Assembly: GCF_000715075.1 (NCBI RefSeq)
Contig: NC_134087.1
Coordinates: 104,075,161-104,139,160, forward strand
Direction: 5' to 3'
DNA length: 64,000 nt
DNA from: Nicotiana tabacum
Lineage: Eukaryota > Streptophyta > Magnoliopsida > Solanales > Solanaceae
Shown here piece after piece: positions 10,486 to 22,199 of this stretch; within the stretch, counting starts at the first letter, position 1; the number at the start of each line of letters is the position of its first letter. The notes under the pieces were generated by a model, which saw only the letters and a list, made by a program, of their open reading frames with translations, had not been told where the DNA came from and searched no databases. Position numbers and translations under genes: made by a program.

Positions 10486-12542
10486 ATGTGCAGGATGAGC
10501 ACAAGTGAAAACAAACCCTTCACCGTCTTTAGCAAGGTCCCTCCCCAGCTCCATATGTGGTGGGACGATTTGGGAAAAAGCAGCAAAGAAATAGTGGTCA
10601 GAGTCTTGGGGGGTCTCATCAGTCTACTAAAAGTCGAGGCAAGGACGGATGTCATCGAGGCTTTGATACCATTTTGGGACCTGACCCGAAATGTATTTCG
10701 CTTTGTGGATTTTGAGCTTACACCCACACTGGAGGAAGTAGCAGGATATGCGGGTATGAATGGGAATTTGAGAAACCAGTATCTGTTGTCACCAAGGCCG
10801 GTATCGCCACACCGATTTCTGGACTTGTTAAATATCAGCCGGAATGCAAAATAATAATTTATTAAAAGGATGTTGCGCTCTTCAGTTCTTATATCAGCGT
10901 TATGGTAATCCGACGGGGTTTTGACGAGCCAAATTTGAGACTGACTCACGCCGGAAATAGAGGTAAATGGGAAGCAAGACGAACCTTGGCATTCATAACG
11001 GCATTCTTGGGAATCATGGTTTGCCCACGAGACGACAAGAAAATAGAGATAGGTACCGTGGGGATGGTTGATGTCACAATGAAAAGGGCTGACGACACTA
11101 TAGTTCCCCTGATTTTATCGGAAATATTCCGAGCATTGACCGTGTGTAAAGAGGGAGGAAGGTTTTTCCAAGGTTGCCATCTATTACTTCAGTTGTGGAT
11201 ACAGGAACATCTCTGCCATCGAGTGGGGTATATGAACTTCGGGTTGACTGGTTTAAACTGCATTGAAAAGTTTGAAAAGTGGGTAACGGGTATTGCGTTC
11301 CCCGAGGGTACTGGAGATTGGTTTATACGACTGAGATCACTAACGGCGGACCAAATTGAATGGGCGTTTGGGTGGCTGCCCGCTACTGAAGCATTATACA
11401 TGTCGGCCAAAGAATGTTATGTTCTTCTGATGGGTGTTCGTAGTATCCAACCATACGCTCCCCATCGGGTATTGCGTCAATTGGGAAGGTTCCAGATTAT
11501 CCCTCATGATGAAGATTTGAGCAAGCATACCATCGAGCTAAGACCGAATGCCACAGTCCCGGAAGATACAATTCGCAAATTGTGGCATGAATGCAGATTC
11601 CTTGAGCCCAAAACTATGGTGTGAGATTTAGCCAAAGGCGAGGTGGACCCGAAGTATGATGCATGGTTTGGGAAAAGGTTCCGGATTCGTCAAAAGCGTG
11701 CTAAAAGAGCCCATGTCCAGCAATTCACGAATGACTCGCAAGAACAATGGGGCTGGCTGGCAAGAGAAGAACGCTATCAGGTTGAAATTGGCAAGCTGAA
11801 ACAGCAAATTGAGGATCTGGAATTTGAAAATAGTCTGCAAGTTGACGCCCATCGGGGAGAAAAGAGCAAATTGGCCCAAGAAAATGAGGTGTTGAAAGCC
11901 CAAATCCGACAAATGAGGAGAGACGCTGACAAACAACAAAGGAGTCGGTCGGATGAGCGGTTAATAAAAGGGTTGAAAAAAGAAATCGGTGAGAACCGGG
12001 ATGATTTGAAGAAATCTGAGGATACCATAGCACAACTCCGGGCACAATGGGCAAAAAGAACAAAAGAGCGTACACAGTACTTGCAGCAGGTGAAGAAGGA
12101 ATATGAAAGAACCATGGCCAAACAAAAGAGAAAAATGACCACCCTTGAGGACAAGGCGGCTAAGCAAGCTGAAGCTTATGAAATCGAAAGTGGACACTGT
12201 TACGATTTACTGGCTCGAATGGAAGATGAAATACGGCAGCTGCAAAGGCAGCATCTCCAGGATTCTCAGGTTTTGGGGGGCCGTAGTGATCAGATAAGGC
12301 GCCTGCACATAGAAAAAGGTTGAACCAGGAACAAGATTTGGACTATTGCCCATGCCATCATTAGGAGATGCCGAATGTGTGAAGACATGACCCGCACTAC
12401 CTTCTTGTCAGCAGTAATGATTTTTGTCAAACGGACAATGTACGAACTGGAGCAACTTGAAAGGGATCTCGCACCTAAGCCCGCGGCAAGGCCGAACGAT
12501 GCCTCGCGGGCACCAACCTTTGGAGCTTTAATGTATTCATAG
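10486..12542 (+). pseudogene. ORF1 upstream of gag (function unknown), copy B
   Basis: This is the extra ORF that Ogre-type elements carry before gag; its function is not established. The likely start is MSTSENK (10495), with an upstream in-frame ATG at 10486. The N-terminal ~380 residues are globular, with words such as WWDDLGK, FWDLTRNVFRF and LTPTLEEVAGYAG; from memory this resembles plant DUF7745-type proteins (not searched). The C-terminal part from about 11700 is a long charged Lys/Glu/Gln-rich coiled coil, ending LMYS-stop at 12540-12542. It is broken by a 2-bp deletion near 10846 (stop at 10854), a 1-bp insertion near 10914, TGA 11622-11624 and TGA 12321-12323. Copy C has different lesions. 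Confidence 0.75.
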
Positions 12543-13112
12543 TTCGAGTCAGTATTTTTGTTTTTAGAGTTTGTTGTCTGTCTGTATGTTCTCTTTTGCA
12601 TCAAAATGTGTCAGTAGTTTTTTTAGAGTATGTACTTGGTTTTACTTCGGGTTTGTTCTCCTTTCCATAAAAAAATGTTTAGTTTGTATTATAATGTTTC
12701 AGTAAGGAAAATGGAAAATGCCCAAAAAAAAAATTTGCTTTTGCACTTATGTGGCAGAACTACGCCCGGTCTGATTTATGCGGGGACATGATACGTAGGC
12801 AATCCACATAAGATTCGACCATCACTAAAGAAAAAAAAGAGAAAAGGCATTGTGAATAAAAGAAAGGAAAAAAGGACATAAAAAGAGAGAATAAGCCGGG
12901 ATGACGCATGCAATCAAAGCAAAAACATGTTAGAAATGGTTAAACTGCCTAGGAACATTGCATTCCCCAACATGAAATTACAATATGTGTTAAACTCTAA
13001 CACTAACAAGTTTGTTGTTTATCAGAGAAAGATTTCGAAACAGTTAGCTCGTTAGAACGTTCTGACAAATTACCATTACCACACAAGATCTAAAGGGCCC
13101 ATTCTGGAAAGT
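12543..13112 (+). other. Spacer between ORF1 and gag, copy B
   Basis: 570 bp without a gene: T-rich, then A/G-rich sequence around the structured motif at 12746-12812. Nothing else was recognised. Confidence 0.7.
12746..12812 (+). ncRNA. Recurrent stem-loop motif, ORF1-gag spacer, copy B
   Basis: A perfect 9-bp outer stem CTTATGTGG (12746-12754) / CCACATAAG (12804-12812) encloses GAACTACG (12757), a TGATT box, a weak inner pairing ATG / CAT and GATACGTAGGCAA. This is the clearest closing stem of the series, and copy C keeps it exactly (30349-30415). Confidence 0.6.
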
Positions 13113-16100
13113 ATGTCTGGTTCGGACAAAAGTGTTGAGGAGGAAAAGACGGAGATGCAAATGATGAAGGAGGAAGTAGACAGGTTGAGACAAGAGATAG
13201 CTGGGATGCACTTAGCCTGGGCTAAGGGACAAACATCACCAATACTTGCCCTTACTCCTACCCTCTCACCGGCTCGGACTCCGGAACACCCTTCCACTGG
13301 TCCATCAACGAGCTTCCCCATTGCCCAATACTATCAGGGGAAAACTTCCTATAATCCCCAAGCTCCACCACCCAAACAAAACCCTCCTCCACCAACTGTT
13401 CCTATTTTTGTGGCACCTCCACCCGCCACATTGCAAAAATCGTCCGATGAACCAGTGTTTCAGGTTCATGACAACCAATACTATCCTCCCGAACTCACCT
13501 TCTATGCACCCGAGCCATACACTTACACCACTCACCTTCAGCTCCCGGCAGAAACTGAGAGGCCGGCTAAAAATTCGGAGCAAGACGAAGTGCTTCGTAA
13601 AGTGAAAAGCCTGGAGCAATCCTTTAGGAATATACATGGATTGGGCAGCCAAGTTAGTGTGGCCTACAAAGATCTGTGTCCCTTCCCCGATGTTCAATTG
13701 CCGACAGGTTTTAAGATGCCAAAGTTTGATCTATATGAGGGACATGTGATCCCATGGCGCATCTACGAGGTTTCTGTAGTAAGATGAGAGGGGAAGGTGG
13801 AAAGGATGAGTTGCTGATAGCTTATTTTGGTCAAAGTCTAAGCAGGTCCGCACTGGAATGGTACACGAGGCAAGATCCTAGCAGGTGGTATACTTGGGAC
13901 GATCTAGCACAAGCATTTGCAGGTCACTTCCAGTATAACCTTGAGATAGTCCCTGACCGTCTCACACTGCTGAAACTTGAGAAAAAGCCTGGAGAGAGCT
14001 TCAGGGAATTCGGATTCCGTTGGAGAGAACAAGCAGCAAGAGTCGATCTACCAATGAGGGAAGGAGAAATGGTGGACTACCTCTTACAAACTTTAGAGCC
14101 AACTTACTTTGGTCACCTGGTGACGTCAGTTGGTAAATTTTTCAACGAAGTAGTAAAAATGGGCGGTATGGTTGAAGAGGGACTCAGTTCCAACAAGATA
14201 ATGAGTTATTCGGCAATCAAGGCCACAACTCAGGCTATCCAAAGCGGCACGAGAGGTGCACTCGGGAAAAAGAAGAGAGAGGAGGTCGCAACAGTTGAAG
14301 CAGGTACTTGGTCCAGATCAAGAGGTCCTTCCCCTCGCTACCAACCCAGACCCCATCACCCAAATTACCCATACACTCCATACAACCCTCCACAACCCTA
14401 TTATCCACCACAAGAACCACATTTCTCCGTCCATCACGCCCAAACTTACACCCAGCCTCCGGCTCGCCCACAATGGCGTGCGCCGTTTTCCCAGAATACA
14501 TATCCACCTCCACAAAACACATACCCACCTCCACAAAACACATATCCACCACCAAGAGCCTACAGGAATACTATGAGGCCAGGCTTCCGTGGGAATCAGA
14601 TTTTCAGGAACGAAAGGGTACAGAGGTCGAGAACATTCACTCCGTTGGGAGAAACCTATACTACTCTGTTCCACAAATTGAGGCAGTTAGGCCTATTAAG
14701 TCCTGTTGAGCCCAAATTGCCAAATCCCCTGCCCAAAAATCTGGATCACTCGGTAAGCTGTGAATATTGTTCGGGGGCTCCCGGGCATGATATTGAGAAG
14801 TGTTGGAAGTTGAAGACTGCCGTACAAGATCTTATTGACACGAATAGGATCGAGGTTCAGGCACCAGAGGCACCCAACATCAATGAGAACCCGCTGTCGG
14901 TGCACCATGAGGCCCACATGATCGAACTAGTGCACGAAGGAGGGGAGCCCAAGAAACCCTCACAAACGGTAATGATAATTTGTGCTAGTCCAAACGAAAA
15001 GCCGACCAGTGGAAAGACAGCGGTGCAGTTGGGAAGGGTAGATGACAAGCCAGTTGTGGTAATAGCGAAAGGTGCGTCTGTTGTTGCGAATAAGCCGGAG
15101 CCGGTCAAGGTAGTGCTGCAGGGAGTACCAAGCGCACCAGTGTTAGTTGTGAAGGCGGCCCGCGTAGAACCAGTTGTTATCAGGCCAGTAATGCAGTTGC
15201 CGATAACAAGTGAGAAAGCTGTGCCATGGAGCTACAGTCAAGTGACGGTGATGCATAAGGGGAAGGAGGTTGTGGAAAAAGTATGCGAGGCCCAGGGGTT
15301 AACTCGTTCGGGAAGGTGTTTTCCTCCCGCAGAATTGAGAGCCAATCCAATAACAATAAAGAAGCCAGTGACGGAGGAAGAAGCAGAGGAGTTTTTGAAG
15401 AAGATGAAGGCGCAAGACTACTCCATTGTGGAGCAGTTGAGGAAGACCCCGGCACAGATCTCATTGTTATCCTTGTTGATCCATTCAGATGAGCATTGTC
15501 AGGTATTGATGAAAATCCTGAAAGAAGCCCACGTTCCGGATAAGATCTCTGTGAACCATCTGGAGAAAATAGCAAATAAAATTTTTGAGGTCAACAGGGT
15601 CACTTTTTCAGACGATGAGTTGCCCGTAGAAGGTACAGAATATAATAGGGCCCCCTATTTGATTGTGAAGTGTGAAGACTCGGTAGTCACCCGAGTACTA
15701 ATTGATAATGGCTCTAGTGACAATATCTGTCCTTTGGCCACATTGAACAAACTGAAGGTTGATGGTGACCGAATTCACAAGAACATCACCTGTGTTTGAG
15801 GGTTTGATGGTGGTGGTACAGACACAGTGGGTGACATCATACTTGAGTTAACAATTGGTCCAATCGAGTTCACCATGGAGTTTCAAGTGTTAGACGTGGC
15901 GGTGTCATATAATCTTCTGTTGGGACGACCCTGGATCAACGCCGCCAAAACAGTGCCTTCTACACTTCATCAGGTGGTGAAATTCGAATGGGATCGACAA
16001 GAGATTGTGGTACACGGGGATGATCGTACAGGCGCCGTTAGTGATGCCATTGTGCCCTTCATAGAAACCGACGATGACAAGGGCCCATGGGTTTACCAGG

Positions 16101-16615
16101 TTTTTGACGCAGTCTCAGTAGACAAAATTCTCGAGGGCGGGGGCCTTCCATTTCCCAGAATAGCAGCTTCAACCTTCATGATAGCCTCGGAAATGTTAAA
16201 CAGCGGGTTTGTACCAAGAAAAGGTTTGGGGATTGATCTGCAGGGAATTTTCCAGCCAGTTTCTTTGCCCAAGAACCTGGATACTTTTGGGTTAGGATTC
16301 AAGCCTACCGCAGCGGATTTAAAGCGGGCTCGCAAGTTGATGAAAAGAGGCTGGGTCCTTCCCAAGCCAATTCCACGCCTGTCCAGATCTTTTGTCAGGC
16401 CGAGCATCAAAAAGCAATTGCTGTCCAAAGTTCTCGGACCACTGATTGGGCCGGATGGAGATTTGAATGAAGGCTTTGAAAGGCTGTTCGCTGATGTCAA
16501 CATGATAGAAGCTGGAGAAGGTTCCAGTAAGGCAGACATACAGTTTGTGGGGCCTAGGGCCAATACCAACAATTGGATGGCTACTCCCCTTCCTACTCGG
16601 AGGGAGTCTTGGTAG
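13113..16615 (+). pseudogene. gag-protease, copy B (frameshifted)
   Basis: This is the capsid plus aspartic protease polyprotein. It starts MSGSDKS at 13113, with a Pro-rich N-terminal part. A 1-bp frameshift lies near 13750, where the frame ending YEVSVVR gives way to AHLRGFCSKM. The core capsid region (LIAYFGQSLS, WYTRQDPSRWY, YLLQTLEP) follows at about 13800-14300. A Pro/Tyr-rich stretch with repeated NTYPPPQ follows, then a zinc knuckle C-x2-C-x5-H-x4-C near 14760-14810. The protease motif VLIDNGSS is near 15700; copy C has the usual Ala after it where B has Asp. TGA at 15797-15799 interrupts. A G-patch-like tail (GLGIDLQGI, GLGFKP) lies near 16220-16310. The frame ends ESW-TAG at 16615; the stop overlaps a candidate splice donor. 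Confidence 0.85.
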
Positions 16616-16796
16616 TGGGCTTTGATTTTTCTTTCTTGTCTTTGGATTATTCCAGGGTTGTAATCCAAATTTATTTTTATTGTGTTCATCAAAGTGTGAA
16701 ACCTGGTTATCCCGTAATTCAATAAAATAAAAAAGTTTCTTCTTCATTCCTTATTTTATTTTAATTTTGGTTTTCTTCTTTTCTTTTTCTGTACAG
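16612..16796 (+). other. Putative 185-bp intron between gag-pro and pol, copy B
   Basis: The donor GTAGTG starts inside the gag-pro stop (TGG TAG). The acceptor is a T-rich tract followed by TGTACAG ending at 16796. Removing it deletes the stop and keeps the frame, giving TGT TCT CTT. Ogre elements are known to carry a partially spliced intron at this place; the exact sites here are inference. Confidence 0.6.
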
Positions 16797-19700
16797 TTCT
16801 CTTCATACTGGTCTTAATGACATGGCGTGCATAAGGAATTCTCAGCCTAGTCTTAAAAATCAATCTGATTCCGAAATGATAGTTCAAGAAGTAGATTAAG
16901 ATTACAAATCAGAGTATGATGATGAGGATGAAGCGTTCGAAGAAATTAGTAAAGAGTTAATTTACTTCAAAGAGAAAACCCAAACCCAATCTGAATGACA
17001 CAGAAGCCGTCAATTTAGGGGACACAGACAATATTCGAGAGACTAAAATAAGTGTCCACCTCGAGCCAAAAATCCGGGTAGAGTTAATCAAAACACTCAT
17101 TGAGTACAAAGATGTTTTTGCGTGGTTATATGACGACATGCCAGGGTTAAGCACTGATTTAGTGGTCCACAAATTGCCCACTGATCTATCGTTCCCTCCC
17201 GTCAAGCAAAAGTTGAGGAAATTCAAAACTGATATGAGTGTGAAGATTAAAGAAGAGGTTACCAAACAGTTAGATGCAAAGGTTATCCGGGTCACCCGAT
17301 ATCCTGTTTGGTTGGCTAATGTTGTGCCTGTGCCGAAGAAGGATGGCAAGATCAGAGTATGTGTCGATTAACGCAATCTCAACAAAGCAAGTCCGAAGGA
17401 TAACTTCCCACTGCCCAATATCCATATTTTGATCGATAATTGCGCCAAGCATGAGATCAAATCTTTTGTGAATTGCTATGCCGGGTATCATCAGGTTCTA
17501 ATGGATGAAGAAGATGCAGAAAAGACGGCATTCATCACACCCTGGGGAACTTATTGTTATCGGGTAATGCCATTTGGTTTAAAGAATGCTGGGGAAACCT
17601 ATATGATGGCAATGACTACTGTGTTTCACGATATGATACACAAGGAGATTGAGATATATGTAGATGATGTGATCATAAAATCAAAGCATCAATCCGACCA
17701 CGTCAGGTATTTGAGGAAATTCTTCCAGAGGCTTCGCAGGTACAACCTCAAGCTCAACCCTGCCAAGTGTGCATTTGGTGTTCCATCCGGAAAACTGTTG
17801 GGATTCATAGTCAGTCGGTGAGGCATAGAGCTGGACCCATCAAAGATCAAAGCCATACAAGATTTGCCCCCTCCGAGGAACAAGACTGAAGTGATGAGTC
17901 TGTTAGGAAGGCTGAACTACATCAGCAGGTTTATTGCTCAGCTCACGACAACTTTTGAGCCTATTTTCAAGGTGTTGAGGAAGGACGCTGTGATCAAGTG
18001 GACTGATGAGTGTCAAGAAGCGTTTGACAAGATAAAAGGTTACTTGACAAACCCACCTGGGGACTGAGGCCTTTGATTCTTTACTTGACAGTTTTGGAAA
18101 ATTCATTTGGATGTGTACTGGGGCAGCATGACGTCACCGGCAGGAAGGAGCAGGCCATCTATTATCTTAGCAAGAAGTTCACAGCTTATGAGGTTAAGTA
18201 CACTCACCTGGAAAGGACATGTTGCGCCTTAACTTGGGTGACACAGAAGTTGAAACATTATTTGTCATCCTACACTACTTACCTCATTTCACGCTTGGAT
18301 CCGTTGAAGTATATCTTTCAAAAGCCTATGCCGACAGGCAGACTGGCAAAATGGCAGATTTTGCTCACAGAGTTTGACATAATCTATGTGACTCGTACTG
18401 CGATGAAAGCCCAGGCATTGGCCGATCATTTGGCTGAGAACCTGATCGATGAAGAGTATGAGCCACTGAGGACTTATTTTCCCGATGAAGAGGTGATGCA
18501 CATTGATGAACTAGAACAGGCCGAAAAACCAGGTTGGAAGCTCTTCTTTGATGGAGTCGCGAATGCGAAATGAGTTGGAATAGGAGCGGTACTTATTTCT
18601 GAAACAGGACACCATTATCCTGTTACGGCTCAGCTACATTTCTATTGTACCAATAACATGGCTGAATATGAGGCATGCATTTTGGGTTTAAGGTTAGCTA
18701 CAGACATGGATGTCCAAGACGTCTTGGTCTTAGGAGACTCGGATCTCCTGGTGCATCAAATTCAGGGTGAATGGGAAACACGGGATTTGAAGCTCATACC
18801 ATATCGGCAATATTTGCACGATCTGAGCAAGCGATTTTGATCAGTGGAGTTCAGACACATCCCAAGAGTTCACAATGAGGTTGCCGATGCTTTGGCCACT
18901 TTAGCATCGATGTTGCACCACCCAGACAAAATTCATGTTGACCCGTTGCATATCCAGGTTCGTGATCAGCATGCTTATTGCAACATGATATAGGAAGAAA
19001 TGGATGGCGAGCCATGGTTCTATGATGTCAGGGAATACCTCAGGATGGGGATATACCCGGAGCAGGCCACCAGAAATCAAAAGAGAACCATTCGGCGATT
19101 GGCCAATGGATTTTTCCTCAGTGGAGGAGTGTTGTACAAAAGAACCCCAGATTTGGGATTGCTGAGATGTATAGATGCTAGTCAAGCCACAACAGTTATG
19201 ACAGAGGTACATGCTGGAGTTTGTGGGCTGCATATGAGCGGATATGTATTGGCAAAGAAGATTATTCGAGCAGGGTACTATTGGCTCACTATGGAGCGTA
19301 ATTGTATCGGTTTCGTGCGGAAATACCATCAGTGTCAGATACACGGAGATTTGATTCATTCTCCGCCGACAGAATTGCATACAATGTCAGCACCATGGCC
19401 ATTCGTTGCCTGGTGCATGGATGCCATTGGACCTATTGAGCCGGCAGCTACCAACGGTCATAGGTTCATTCTGGTGGCCATCGACTATTTCACTAAGTGG
19501 GTTGAAGCTAAAACTTTCAAGTCAGTAACCAAGAAGGCAGTGGTAGATTTTGTTCACTCCCATATCATTTGTAGATTCGGAATCCCAAAGGTGATCATCA
19601 CGGATAATGGTGCTAATCTTAACAGCAATTTGATGAAAGAGGTATGTCAGTAGTTTAAGATTACACACCGTAATTCCACACCATATCGTCCCAAGGCGAA

Positions 19701-20262
19701 TGGAGCAGTTGAGGCAGCCAACAAGAACATCAAGAAGATACTGAGGAAGATGGTAGAAGGATCCAGACAATGGCATGAAAAATTACCATTTGCATTGTTA
19801 GGTTATCGCACTACTGTCCGTACTTCAGTAGGGGCAACGCCTTATTTGTTGGAATATGGAACTGAAGCAGTAATATCGGCGGAAGCTAAAATTCCATCCC
19901 TTCGGATTGTCGCTGAAGCTAAGATTGATGATGACGAGTGGGTCAAAACCCATTTGGAGCAGTTGAACTTGATTGATGAAAAGAGATTGGCAGCCGTGTG
20001 TCATGGCCAGTTATATCAAAAGAGAATGGCAAGAGCGTACAACAAAAAGGTGCATCCCCGGAAGTTTGAAGTGGGCCAGCAAGTGCTGAAACGCATCCTC
20101 CCACATCAGGCTGAGGCAAAGGGCAAGTTCTCCCCGAATTGGCAAGGGCCATTCTTTGTAACCAGAGTGTTATCCAATGACGCTTTATGTTTAGCAGATA
20201 TCGAAGGGAAATGCGTCGACATGGCTATCAATTCTGATGCAGTTAAGAGATATTATGTATAA
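16797..20262 (+). pseudogene. pol (RT - RNase H - second RNase H - integrase), copy B
   Basis: This is the full pol of copy B. After the candidate acceptor come an acidic linker (TAA 16897-16899, TGA near 16996, then a frame change shared with copy C), DMPGLST near 17138 and the RT core. VPKKDGKIRVCVD is followed by TAA at 17369-17371, and YVDD is at 17657-17668. Further breaks are TGA 17819-17821, a 16-bp deletion near 18058, TGA 18571-18573 (private to B), TGA 18838-18840, TAG 18991-18993 and TAG 19651-19653. Both RNase H domains and integrase are recognisable. The integrase CxxC first Cys is Tyr near 19324, as in copy A. The end is RYYV at 20262. All stops visible in copy A recur here at offset 17498. 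Confidence 0.92.
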
Positions 20263-22195
20263 TTTCTTTTAATTGTAATTGTCGTTTGTTTGTACTTGGC
20301 ACTTATCGGAGAATGAAATGACGGAGGCAATTCTTTCTTCTATCCAAACACTTTAACCTTTGCTTCCCCTTTTGAGCCTTATTTATTCTTTCATACCCCT
20401 CTTTTGGAATCAGTAATGAAAATGAAAGAAAACGAGAAGAAAAAATAACGATAATAAAGACAAAAGAAAAGTCACAAGAAAAACAAAGGAAGTGGGAACT
20501 ACGTTCGACCTGATTCCTCAAAGAGGATACGTAGGCGCCTCACGGCTCGGTCATAGCGTAACAAAAAATAAAAATCCCCAAGCAAGAAACTGGGGTAGAA
20601 GTTGTGTTTATAATTTTGCGAAGGAAGTTTGATTCCAAGAGTTGTAATGTTTTACCCATCAAAAGTATTTTGAACCTTTTGATACCCCTTTTCTTTTAGC
20701 CATACACAAAAATCCATATTGATGTCCAAAAAAGACCTCTCGATCAGCTTCCGAGAAGTGCCCAGGCTGGCAAATGGAAGTCAGGAATAACACTCTGATC
20801 CCCAGCAGAGAGGAGGATCATAAACTGGAAATGAATTAATAGCCGGCAGAATCCCTAGCAGAGAGAGTCGTATTGGCAACACTCCAATCCCCAGCTGAAA
20901 AAATAAAATAAAATGAGAGTCTTATCGGTGAAAACCTTCACAGGCACCATAAGGCGATTGGAGTTGAGAGAAATAAAATGAGAGAGTCTTATCGGTGAAA
21001 ACCTTCACAGGCACCATAAGGCAACGGGAGTTGAGAGAAATGAGAGAGTCTTATTAGTGAAAACCCCTCAAAGGGCACTATGAGGCGACAAAATAAGATT
21101 GGCGGAAAGGATCCGTCGAGGCATCAAGCAATGCAAAAGTGTTGATTTGGCAAAAAGAGTTGGGCGCTTGCATATCCCCCAGCGAAATGAGGCCACCAGA
21201 AAGATCGATTGATACAAATAGACTGGGTTGATTAATCCAGAATACACGACATGATCGCCGGGATCGGTTATTTCATTCATATAAGTCCTTTTCATTTTTC
21301 TTCTCCCCAGCATTCGTTCAGAAAGACTTCTTCTTTTTCTATCTTTTGAAATCATCACTTTTTCATTTCTTGGTTTAAAGACTTTACCTCCCCAACAGTT
21401 TGTTTTGAAAAGGATTTTCAGAGCTTACTACTAGTTGCCAAAACGGTGCAAAGCAAAATGCGAATAGGACAGGCCAAAGATAAGGCGACAAAGCGAAAAG
21501 AAGTTTGTCGCAAGACCAAATGGTGAATGGGTCTAAATCTGTGGATAAAAACAAAAAGCAACAGTTAAAAGGTTATGAGGATCCCCAGCAGATTTGCGAG
21601 ATGCAAGAACAACTCCGACAGATTATCGACCAAGTTCTGCGATGGTCGGACAACACAAAGTGGGGAAGGAGGAGAAAGGAAAAACCATCCCCAGCGAATA
21701 ATATCATCCCCAGCAAGTTTTGTAATAAAACGCAAAGCAGGGAAAGGAAAAAGGAAAAACCATCCCCAGCAGGAGTGGCACGACCATTCACCACATTTTA
21801 AACTAACAAATTTTTCTTTGATTTGAAGCAGGGAAAGGAAATGTTATCGACAGCGGGAAGACATGGCCATAAAGAAGATTATCAAACTAGGGCAGAAAAT
21901 TTTCTCTCAGTGCGAAAATTTTCGTGAAATCAGATACCCACTTGGGAAAGATGGAAGATAACACAAGTTTTGAAGGAAGTGGAATCCCGAGTAGTTCACG
22001 GGAGAAGGCAATACAAGTTTTAAAGAAAGCAATCTTGTAAGAAGCAAGATAACCCAAGTTTTAAGGGTAGTGGTCTTTGAATCAGTATCATCCCCACCAT
22101 TGTTAAAAGCAGGAAAGTAACTAGTCTTAAAGAAGGAAGATAATTCCCCAGCAGTGTTATCCCCGGCAGGTTTCAGAGAAGTGAGAACACCAGTT
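20263..22195 (+). other. 3' UTR of copy B
   Basis: A near-exact duplicate of 2765-4700. It contains the structured motif (20492-20553), ~66-bp repeats and primer-site-complementary words (for example TCCCCAGCAGAG at 20799-20810). No gene. Confidence 0.8.
20492..20553 (+). ncRNA. Recurrent stem-loop motif, copy B, post-pol
   Basis: Same sequence and pairing as 2994-3055: GAACTACG at 20496, inner TCCTC / GAGGA hairpin and GGATACGTAGGC. Copy B itself gives no independent support, because it is a duplicate of A. Confidence 0.5.
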
Positions 22196-22199
22196 TGAG

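Noticed and set aside
10543..10551. TCCCCAGCT word in ORF1 as another primer-site-complementary copy
   Set aside because: It is in a conserved coding position and matches only 8 nt; counted as chance.
11725..12197. Minus-strand ORFs opposite the ORF1 coiled coil
   Set aside because: Antisense shadows of Lys/Glu-rich codons; the sense frame matches in B and C and is the coding one.
14235..14674. Several ORFs of 100-130 aa on both strands within gag
   Set aside because: They are shadow frames of the Pro/Tyr-rich gag segment, whose repetitive codons leave other frames open.
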